The translations under genes were made by a program, and so were the position numbers. The notes beneath the pieces were generated by a model, which was not told the origin of the DNA, did not search any database, and saw nothing but the letters and a program-made list of their open reading frames with translations. 9,469 bases of DNA from NCBI GenBank assembly GCA_024689525.1, contig JAILDI010000060.1:1-9469 (forward strand). The letters run 5' to 3'. Positions 1-5,918 of the stretch are shown here, piece by piece (position 1 is the stretch's first letter; every line of letters starts with the position of its first letter). The DNA is from Bacteroidales bacterium (GTDB lineage: Bacteria; Bacteroidota; Bacteroidia; Bacteroidales; UBA932).

Positions 1-75
1 GGGTGGATGATGGGGCTCGAACCCACGACACTCGGAACCACAATCCGATGCTCTACCAGCTGAACTACATCCACC
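1..75 (-). tRNA. tRNA-His (anticodon GTG)
   Basis: The minus strand folds into a full cloverleaf. The acceptor stem GTGGATG (74-68) pairs with CATCCAC (9-3). An extra 5' G (base 75) pairs with C73 (base 2), the G-1:C73 feature that identifies histidine tRNAs. The anticodon loop is TTGTGGT (43-37) with anticodon GTG at 41-39, and the T arm contains GGTTCGAGCCC. Base 1 would be the first C of a genome-encoded CCA end, so the gene runs to the very edge of the window. It lies downstream of the mscS-like gene on the same strand and has its own promoter. Confidence 0.96.
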
Positions 76-88
76 GTGTAAGGGATTG

Positions 89-118
89 CAAAGGTACGAA
101 AAATTTCGTTCCTTGCAA
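89..118 (-). promoter_or_regulatory. Bacteroidota-type promoter of tRNA-His
   Basis: On the minus strand a -7 box TACCTTTG (96-89) matches TAnnTTTG exactly. A TTG (118-116) lies 19 bases upstream as the -33 element. Transcription would start about 7-8 bases before the tRNA 5' end. The same bases form an imperfect inverted repeat (TTGCAAAGG...CGAAA / TTTCG...CCTTGCAA, 86-118), so part of the symmetry comes from the promoter elements themselves. Confidence 0.75.
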
Positions 119-137
119 GCGCCCGGGAAGAAAAATC

Positions 138-2762
138 TTATTTTTCCTTGTCGAAGGAGGGCATTTCCTTGAGATAGACATCCTGCTGAGGGAATGGAAT
201 CTCAATTCCATGCTCGTTCAACGCATTGTAAATCACCTCCTTGGCCTTGGCGGCAAAGACATAGTGCTCCTCCACGGTGGTGTACTGTATCACCTGGAGG
301 TTCACGCTGTTGTCGCCGAAGCCGCTGAAGCGTACCTGGATGCCGAACTTGGGTTCCACGATTTCGTGGCCATACTTGTCGCGGCCGCGCAGGGGCTCCA
401 TAGCGTCGATGATGATCTGACGTACCTGCTCTATATCCGAACCGTACTTGACGCCCACTTCGAACTTGAGCATCTCGTAAGAGTGGTTGCGGGTGAGGTT
501 CTTGAAATTCTTGTTGAAGAGCGTGGCGTTGGGGAAAGCCATCACTGCACCGTCCTCCGCTATGATCTGGGTGCTCTGGTAGTTGATGCTGTCAACCTTG
601 CCGCGGATGCCGTCGCATTCGATATAGTCGCCCACACGCAGGCGGCCGCTCATCAGCTGAACGCCGTAGAAGAAGTTGTTCAGGATATCCTTCATTGCGA
701 ATCCAAGGCCGGTTGCAAGACCAGCTCCCACAACCTTGATCGCCGTCGTGGGAATCTTGAGCATAATGAACAGCGTAATTATGTAGATACCCCAGAGGAT
801 GATGCCGATGACGTGGCCGGCAAGTGTGAAGTTGACTTCGTTCTCGCTGAACACGCCAACTTCGGACTTCTTGAGAACCTGCTTGATCTTGAGCAGGCGG
901 TACAGGGCCTTCGCCACGTAATTGATGTACTTGAAAATGAAGTACAGCACGATCACCATCACGATCTTGGAGAAGGAAAGGCTGATGTATCCCTCCACAT
1001 TCAGGAAAGGATAAGCATAGTACTCATTGAAGACACCCGTGAGATCGAACACGCCGGCACCCATCTGGAGGCTCAGCGGCAGCGACATCATAATTGCGAT
1101 GGGCAGGAGCGACTTTTTCACCAGCGAGTGCATCCAGGTAACGGCGATCAGGTCCTCATCAGTGCGGTGCGGAAGATCCGGATGATTCTCTACATACAGT
1201 TTCCGGGCATCGCGGATGTGGTTCTGATAGAAAATGTTCAGCAGGTCGTACACAGCGATTATGGTCTGCAGCAGCGTAAGCAGGAAGAACCACCAGATAA
1301 GCAGCTGCACGCCCAGAAGCACGAATCCGCGGAATACCACAACCAGAGTGATGAGCATAACTGCCATCGACACCCAGCCGAAAACAAGATCCTCCGTCTT
1401 CACCTTCTTGAGCGAGAGCTTGAGCATGATCGCGTTGTAAACAGCGAAGATCAGAAGCAGCGGCGGGAAGATGATGTTCATCAGACTGTTCGGGACGAAA
1501 GCGATGCGAAGGCCGATGATGATGAAACACATCAGCAGCACCGGCAGATACAGGCCGATACCCTTCTTCACCGACTCGTCCTTGTAGCGGATGACCAGCG
1601 AAATGAGGATTGAAGCCAGCATCCAGACGAACTCGATGAGCAGCTTTGCCGCCATGCTGAAGAAGTGCTGTGTCGATGCAGCGCTGGCAATCATGATCGA
1701 GAGCGAGAATAATACCACCGCGATGATGATGGTAGTAGCAAAGCGGTTATTGGTGATGGCCGATTTGCGGAGGAAAGATATCCTCTTCGCGAAAATGGCC
1801 ATAAATCCCACTGCGACCAGCACCGATATCAGCAGATAGAACAGTGCGAATGCTCCGAAACCGATGACCATGGGGCCGCGCCACTGGCTGTGGACCCTGG
1901 CCCCTTCCCCGCTCTGGCTGTATTTGTCCTTGGCATCCGTGGCCGCCTGTTTCCAGTATCTGGGGAAGAATTTCAGCAGGGTGAAATAATTGGTCTGGCC
2001 CTCCTTGAAAATCCTGGTCTGGACTGTCTTGTAACGGTCCTGGGCATAGTCGTAGGCCGATTTCAGCATATCGGCCGTCTCCCTGTAGCTGGTGCTGTCG
2101 CGGACCAGACGCTCCTTCTGCCTCAAGCAGTTGTCCAGCAGGAACTGGGCGTAGAAGATACAGCTGTCGCGGTCGATCCTGCCCATCGAGTCAAGCTCGA
2201 ACTGGTTCTCCGAAGTAGCGGGGAAGCCGTCCGGGCGCGGCCCTCGGAGACTGTCGGGACGAGGCCCTCGGAGGCTGTCAGGACGGAGGCCGCGGGGCCT
2301 TCCGGCTTCCAGCACAACCACGTTGCCGGCGCTGTCGACATATTCCATCGTCGAGGACGGAGGAAGACTGCGGAGGGTGTGGATAAGGCGGTCGTACCTG
2401 TCGATGTCGATATCCAGATGCCTGACGATGTCGTCGAACGGGAGTTTCCTGGAGGAGAATTCCTCGTACTGCTTGGACACCTCGTTCAGCGCATATGTCA
2501 TATCGAAGGTATAGTCCTGCTTCTGGGAGTAGAGCATCAGCGAGAGTTCGTTGCTCTGCTGCATCATCTTCACCAGACGGGCGTGCTGCCTGTCCTTGTT
2601 CCCGCTGAAACGGGCCGAGCGCTCGGCTGCGGCCTTATATGCCGAATACAGTTCGTACCGCAATACGGACAATGTCTGCGACAGGTCTTTCTCACTGAGC
2701 ACGGCGAATGCCGGCACGATAATGAGCAGGGCTGCCGCCACTGCAAGGAGTTTCTTTTTCAT
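138..2762 (-). CDS. large MscS-family mechanosensitive channel
   Basis: This 874-residue inner-membrane channel probably opens under membrane tension to release solutes during osmotic downshock. Residues 1-20 form a Sec signal peptide. Residues 21-290 are a helical periplasmic domain, carrying motifs such as LSLMLYSQ and a DSMGRIDRDSC stretch that I recall from Bacteroidota MscS homologues. About 10-11 hydrophobic segments follow (roughly 298-325, 341-391, 402-448, 460-508, 547-564, 592-616, 645-668, 671-700). The last is the Gly/Ala-rich pore helix (GAGLATGLGFAMKDILNNFF), followed by the MscS beta domain (RVGDYIECDGIRGKV, MAFPNATL) and an alpha/beta C-terminus ending IPFPQQDVYL. The architecture resembles the enlarged MscK/YbiO-type channels, not the short E. 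coli MscS. It starts one base after the NigD-like gene's stop, so translation is probably coupled. A short Arg-Pro-Asp repeat at 160-178 is unusual. Confidence 0.95.
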   Translation of the reverse strand: MKKKLLAVAAALLIIVPAFAVLSEKDLSQTLSVLRYELYSAYKAAAERSARFSGNKDRQHARLVKMMQQSNELSLMLYSQKQDYTFDMTYALNEVSKQYEEFSSRKLPFDDIVRHLDIDIDRYDRLIHTLRSLPPSSTMEYVDSAGNVVVLEAGRPRGLRPDSLRGPRPDSLRGPRPDGFPATSENQFELDSMGRIDRDSCIFYAQFLLDNCLRQKERLVRDSTSYRETADMLKSAYDYAQDRYKTVQTRIFKEGQTNYFTLLKFFPRYWKQAATDAKDKYSQSGEGARVHSQWRGPMVIGFGAFALFYLLISVLVAVGFMAIFAKRISFLRKSAITNNRFATTIIIAVVLFSLSIMIASAASTQHFFSMAAKLLIEFVWMLASILISLVIRYKDESVKKGIGLYLPVLLMCFIIIGLRIAFVPNSLMNIIFPPLLLIFAVYNAIMLKLSLKKVKTEDLVFGWVSMAVMLITLVVVFRGFVLLGVQLLIWWFFLLTLLQTIIAVYDLLNIFYQNHIRDARKLYVENHPDLPHRTDEDLIAVTWMHSLVKKSLLPIAIMMSLPLSLQMGAGVFDLTGVFNEYYAYPFLNVEGYISLSFSKIVMVIVLYFIFKYINYVAKALYRLLKIKQVLKKSEVGVFSENEVNFTLAGHVIGIILWGIYIITLFIMLKIPTTAIKVVGAGLATGLGFAMKDILNNFFYGVQLMSGRLRVGDYIECDGIRGKVDSINYQSTQIIAEDGAVMAFPNATLFNKNFKNLTRNHSYEMLKFEVGVKYGSDIEQVRQIIIDAMEPLRGRDKYGHEIVEPKFGIQVRFSGFGDNSVNLQVIQYTTVEEHYVFAAKAKEVIYNALNEHGIEIPFPQQDVYLKEMPSFDKEK
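2229..2285 (-). repeat. 24-bp in-frame tandem repeat (RPDSLRGP) in the channel gene
   Basis: Residues 160-178 of the MscS-like protein read RPDSLRGP twice and then a partial third unit (RPD). The DNA copies are nearly identical, which points to recent duplication and to possible length variation by slippage. The repeat lies in the periplasmic N-domain between two conserved helical parts, so it is probably a flexible, positively charged linker. Confidence 0.8.
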
Positions 2763-2763
2763 G

Positions 2764-3423
2764 CTATAACTTCAGACCTTCTTTGACGACATACTCCTTG
2801 TCCCAAACCCAGGTGAGTTTGACCGGCAGGGTTGAAACACCTTCCGGGAGAAGATTTGCAATGGGGAATGTGGCATACGCGCCGCCGGTGACATTGTCTT
2901 CCGCGAAAATATTCAGATCGTCGGACACACCGTCATCGTGACGTACGGTGAAGCGGAGGGTATCCATCGGAGCGGTGTCGTCGAATTCCAGGTTGATCGT
3001 GTGATCCTTCTCGCTGTCCAGGATAAGTACGGCAAGGCCCAGGTTCAGATATCCGGCGCTTACCCAGGCGGACCTTACTGAAATGGGATCGTTCCCAAGG
3101 CCGTCATCCGGTTTGGTAAGGGTGCTTGTGCGCACGGCGTCCTTTTTCAGGGGCGACAGGAAATCCAGCAGCTGGATATCGAACTCCTTATCCCCGGTCT
3201 GCTTAAGCACATTGCAATAAATGAGCACTCTGGAAAGGCCTTCCAGGCTGCCTTCACCCGCCTTCTCCACAATGGTGTAAGTAAGGCCGGCATCCGTAAC
3301 CACCTGATTGGGATTAATCACTTCGGCCATTGTTATTTCACGGTACAGGATCGTATTGTCCTTGAAACACGATACAGCCAGCAGCGTGGCTGCAATAATT
3401 GCCGTTGCTTTGAGAATTCTCAT
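2764..3423 (-). CDS. NigD-like lipoprotein
   Basis: A 219-residue predicted outer-membrane-anchored lipoprotein. Residues 1-18 are a signal peptide ending in a lipobox (LAVSC), with the lipidated Cys at 19. The mature part is predicted all-beta. The segment GNDPISVRSAWVSAGYLNLGL (from about residue 110) closely matches the conserved core of NigD-like proteins, a Bacteroidales family of unresolved biochemical function named from the nig locus. Its length is a little below the usual size. The start is well placed: ATG overlaps the Fur-family stop in an ATGA arrangement, and the stop is one base before the channel's ATG, so all three are one transcript. No enzyme motif is visible. I am fairly sure of the family and make no claim about its role. 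Confidence 0.82.
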   Translation of the reverse strand: MRILKATAIIAATLLAVSCFKDNTILYREITMAEVINPNQVVTDAGLTYTIVEKAGEGSLEGLSRVLIYCNVLKQTGDKEFDIQLLDFLSPLKKDAVRTSTLTKPDDGLGNDPISVRSAWVSAGYLNLGLAVLILDSEKDHTINLEFDDTAPMDTLRFTVRHDDGVSDDLNIFAEDNVTGGAYATFPIANLLPEGVSTLPVKLTWVWDKEYVVKEGLKL

Positions 3424-3869
3424 GTTGTGCGGCCCCTCCTTGTCGGCCGAGCTATAAATTGTATGTCTATGTCTTCCACTGTGAACCCCTTGAACTTGCG
3501 GCGTCGCAGATGAGTCTGCACCAGTTCCATGAGTTCTTCGTCGATAATGTCGCGATAGCGGTGGTTTTCCCTGTCGTAAAGGTGAAGGTGCTTGCCGGTG
3601 TTGACATCGAAATACATCTTGCTGTTTGCCGACAGGCGGCGTCCGTAAATATGCAGATCCGCCAGCTGGGACAGGATGTTGTACACCGACGCCACTGTAA
3701 CCTTCACGGGGCCCTGACGGCGTATTTCCTCCACCACCTGGTCCGCCGATGCGTGCCCCAGCTCCAGCATTGCCTCGTGCACGGCGAGCCGCTGGCCCGT
3801 CACCTTGAGGTCGTGCTTCCTGAGCAGCGTCCGGAACTCCTCCGACGTGGGTATTTTACCGCTTTGCAA
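3420..3869 (-). CDS. Fur/PerR-family metal-dependent regulator, cysteine-free
   Basis: A 149-residue DNA-binding protein of the Fur superfamily. The N-terminal winged helix includes LKVTGQRLAVHEAM (21-34) and the recognition helix VTVASVYNILSQL (57-69). The C-terminal dimerisation/metal domain includes YFDVNTGKHLHLY (86-98). By spacing, the five regulatory-metal ligands of B. subtilis PerR (H37, D85, H91, H93, D104) are all present as H39, D88, H94, H96 and D107. There is no cysteine anywhere, so the two CxxC pairs of the structural zinc site are missing. The predicted start is TTG; no in-frame ATG lies nearby upstream and the next ATG is residue 34, inside the winged helix. The mapped promoter leaves a leader of about 24 bases before TTG, which supports this start. 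It heads the operon with the NigD-like and channel genes and is divergent from the serpin operon. Metal and signal are not certain. Confidence 0.88.
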   Translation of the reverse strand: MQSGKIPTSEEFRTLLRKHDLKVTGQRLAVHEAMLELGHASADQVVEEIRRQGPVKVTVASVYNILSQLADLHIYGRRLSANSKMYFDVNTGKHLHLYDRENHRYRDIIDEELMELVQTHLRRRKFKGFTVEDIDIQFIARPTRRGRTT

Positions 3870-3898
3870 AGTAAATGCGTCTTTAATTTTGAATCGTA

Positions 3899-3928
3899 CA
3901 AAAATACGAAATTTCCGTTACAAAACAA
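3899..3928 (-). promoter_or_regulatory. promoter of the Fur-family/NigD/MscS operon
   Basis: On the minus strand the -7 box TATTTTTG (3906-3899) matches TAnnTTTG exactly. A TTG (3928-3926) lies 19 bases upstream. Transcription would begin near 3892, about 24 bases before the TTG start codon. A second TTTG-like sequence at the TTG codon itself (TTACTTTGC) is a poorer match and would leave no leader. Confidence 0.65.
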
Positions 3929-3938
3929 GTAATTTGTA
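3919..3938. promoter_or_regulatory. candidate operator palindrome between divergent promoters
   Basis: TACAAA (3919-3924) and TTTGTA (3933-3938) are perfect inverted arms around an 8-base centre; 14 of 20 bases are symmetric overall. The element covers the -33 boxes of both divergent promoters, the position expected for a repressor acting on both. It is AT-rich like Fur/PerR boxes but does not match the standard E. coli Fur or B. subtilis PerR consensus. Binding by the adjacent regulator is inference. Confidence 0.45.
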
Positions 3939-3964
3939 TTTTACGCCGATTTATTGTAGCTTTG
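3933..3964 (+). promoter_or_regulatory. promoter of the serpin-subtilase operon
   Basis: -33 TTTG (3933-3936), a 20-base spacer, then -7 TAGCTTTG (3957-3964): an excellent Bacteroidota sigma-factor match. The transcript would begin near 3970. The leader contains a 6-base inverted repeat, ATATCA (3969-3974) and TGATAT (3986-3991), whose second arm overlaps the ATG start at 3990. Confidence 0.82.
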
Positions 3965-3989
3965 TGAGATATCAATAAACAATAGTGAT

Positions 3990-5204
3990 ATGAAACGATT
4001 GTCCATCATACTCGCAGTGGCCGCAGCCCTTGTGGCGTGCGACAAGCTTGGCAACGGCAACGACGAGTGCAAGCCCCTGGAGCTCAGCACCAAATCGGCC
4101 GAATTCGTGCAGGAAGGCCAGAGATTCGCCTTCGAGTTCATCGACCGGGTCGATGCATCGGCAGAAGGAGATTACATCATCTCCCCCCTCAGCATGCAGT
4201 TCCTGCTGGGAATGGTCCTGGATGGCGCCCAGGGGGAAACCGCCGATGAAATCTGCGACGTCCTCGGATATGGGAAAGGCGAGAAGGCCGATGTGGACAA
4301 GTTCTGCCTGTCGATGCTGGAGCAGCTGCCCAATATGGACAAGAAGACCAAGCTGGCCCTTGCCAACGCACTGTTCTCCGACAAGAGTTTCCCCATCCTG
4401 GATTCATACAAATCCAACGTAGCCAAGTACTATAAGGCTGAAATCCAGAACCTGGACTTCTCCAACAGTTCCAGTGCCCTGAAGACCATCAACGGTTGGG
4501 CATCCAAGAAAACCAACAAGATGATTCCCAAGGTCCTGGACAGCGTTTCCCCGGACCGTCCCGTGATCCTGATGAACGCCCTCTATTTCAAAGGCGAGTG
4601 GACAAACACTTTCAAGAAGAGCTCGACCTCTGATGAAACCTTCACCAATGAAGCCGGCGTCCAGTCGACGGTAAAAATGATGAAGGAATCCTCCAAGAGC
4701 TACAAATACACGGAGAATGACGTCTACCAGGCCGTGAATATGCCTTATGGCAACGGCGCATATTCGATGACGGTATTCCTTCCCAAGAAGGGCCATAAGG
4801 TGGCCGATGTGGTCGATGTCCTGAAGAAATCGGACTGGAACGCCGTCCTCAAGGGAATGAGTTCCGAAGCGCTCTCCCTGTGGTTTCCCCGCTTCGAAAC
4901 CAAGTATGAGGTGGTTCTCAACGATATGCTTTGCGCGATGGGTATGCCCAGGGCGTTCAGTGGCAGCGCGGATTTCTCGGCCCTGTCCAGCTTTCCCCTG
5001 TACCTCTATCTGGTCAAGCAGAATGCAATCATCAAGGTCGATGAGGAAGGCACGGAGGCCGCTGCAGTGTCCGTAGCCGTATTCGAAAAGAATGCGGCCC
5101 CCGGCCCCGAATTCTCATTCCACGCCGACCATCCTTTCCTGTACGTAATCACCGAAGCCAGCACGGGCGTCATCCTCTTTGCCGGCAAGTACAGCAACAA
5201 ATAA
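3990..5204 (+). CDS. serpin-family protease inhibitor lipoprotein
   Basis: A 404-residue serpin, a suicide inhibitor that traps serine or cysteine proteases when its reactive loop is cut. Residues 1-16 are a signal peptide, and the lipobox LVAC gives a lipidated Cys17, so it should be anchored in the envelope. Serpin hallmarks appear in order: YIISPLSMQ (62-70), LMNALYFKGEW (194-204), WFPRFE (298-303), the hinge EEGTEAAAVSVAV (352-364) and the closing HPFLYVI...GVILFAGK (381-400). The hinge has Thr at P14 and small residues at P12-P9, as in inhibitory serpins. Counting from P15 Gly354 puts P1 near Asn368, with Lys367 and Ala369-370 beside it; the exact scissile bond is uncertain. It is first in an operon with a subtilase. 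A Bacteroidales precedent is miropin of Tannerella forsythia. Confidence 0.95.
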   Translation: MKRLSIILAVAAALVACDKLGNGNDECKPLELSTKSAEFVQEGQRFAFEFIDRVDASAEGDYIISPLSMQFLLGMVLDGAQGETADEICDVLGYGKGEKADVDKFCLSMLEQLPNMDKKTKLALANALFSDKSFPILDSYKSNVAKYYKAEIQNLDFSNSSSALKTINGWASKKTNKMIPKVLDSVSPDRPVILMNALYFKGEWTNTFKKSSTSDETFTNEAGVQSTVKMMKESSKSYKYTENDVYQAVNMPYGNGAYSMTVFLPKKGHKVADVVDVLKKSDWNAVLKGMSSEALSLWFPRFETKYEVVLNDMLCAMGMPRAFSGSADFSALSSFPLYLYLVKQNAIIKVDEEGTEAAAVSVAVFEKNAAPGPEFSFHADHPFLYVITEASTGVILFAGKYSNK

Positions 5205-5213
5205 TCGACCTTT

Positions 5214-5918
5214 ATGAACAGGCCCGTCATAACGCTGCTGCTTTTCCTGCCTGCAATTCTGTTTTCCTGCAGGAAGGAAGGGCCTGGCGACATGACGAAG
5301 CCGGTATATCTGGAGGTGAATCTGAGTTCACTCTCCTACCCCGCTCCGGAAGCCGTCGACCTGGGTCTCAGCGTTAAGTGGGCAAACTGCAACCTGGGGG
5401 CTCACAAGGAATACGAAACCGGGTATTACTTCGCATGGGGCGAAACCGTGCCAAAAGCTTCCTTCTCCTCCGGCAACTATGCTTATAGCAATCCCGGAGG
5501 CCTGATTGAGCTCGCTCCCGGGGACGATGCCGTAAGAGCCAACCTGGGCGGAAAATGGCGGATGCCCACCAGATGGGAAATGTGGGAGCTGTGGGATTTC
5601 GTGGCAAACGGCGACGGACAATTGAAGTATGAACGCAGGAAGGCTGCTTCCGGCAAATCCACCGTTTTCGGCGCCGTGATATCCAACACCACAACGGGCA
5701 AGAGCATCTTCCTGCCCTGCGCGGGAAGGGTCGACGGAACCCTGATCGAGTCCTTCGGCGGATACGGCTATTACTGGACTTCCAGCCTCTCCAGAGGCGG
5801 GGCCGACGGGACCGCCGGTTCTTACTGCATCGGCATCGATGGAACTCTTGAAGTTGTAAATGAATGGACCTGCGGCAGTTACTTCGGTATGCCGATACGC
5901 CCCGTGTGCGACAAATGA
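5214..5918 (+). CDS. lipoprotein with Fibrobacter-type paralogous domain
   Basis: A 234-residue predicted lipoprotein. The signal peptide ends in ILFSC with Cys19. The mature part carries the features of the 'Fibrobacter succinogenes major paralogous domain', which is abundant in Bacteroidales: AVDLGLSVKWANCNLGA (47-63), YFAWGET (72-78), GGKWRMPT (112-119), FLPCAGR (166-172), YYWTSSL (186-192) and the closing IRPVCD. The family is related in pattern to formylglycine-generating-enzyme-like/C-type-lectin-like folds; its function is not established and a binding or surface role is only a guess. It begins 9 bases after the serpin stop and overlaps the subtilase start by four bases (ATGA), so it sits inside the serpin-protease operon and may act with one of them. 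Four cysteines lie in the mature part besides the lipidated one (59, 169, 205, 220, plus 232 near the end). Confidence 0.85.
   Translation: MNRPVITLLLFLPAILFSCRKEGPGDMTKPVYLEVNLSSLSYPAPEAVDLGLSVKWANCNLGAHKEYETGYYFAWGETVPKASFSSGNYAYSNPGGLIELAPGDDAVRANLGGKWRMPTRWEMWELWDFVANGDGQLKYERRKAASGKSTVFGAVISNTTTGKSIFLPCAGRVDGTLIESFGGYGYYWTSSLSRGGADGTAGSYCIGIDGTLEVVNEWTCGSYFGMPIRPVCDK

Noticed and set aside
3..1613. Long plus-strand open frame of 536 codons opposite the MscS gene
   Set aside because: It is antisense to a clearly recognisable channel gene, begins inside tRNA-His, and its translation is His/Asp/Glu-rich with no family features: a codon-bias shadow.
1890..2786. Plus-strand open frame of 298 codons opposite the MscS N-domain
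   Set aside because: Antisense shadow of conserved channel sequence; no promoter or credible start, and low-complexity content.
3861..3872. Promoter -7-like TTACTTTGC on the minus strand at the Fur-family start
   Set aside because: It mismatches TAnnTTTG, has no well-spaced -33, and would leave no leader; the match at 3899-3928 is better.
5864..5914. Upstream ATG giving the subtilase 17 extra N-terminal residues
   Set aside because: The extension is polar and would bury the lipoprotein signal; ATG 5915 gives a normal signal peptide and an ATGA overlap.
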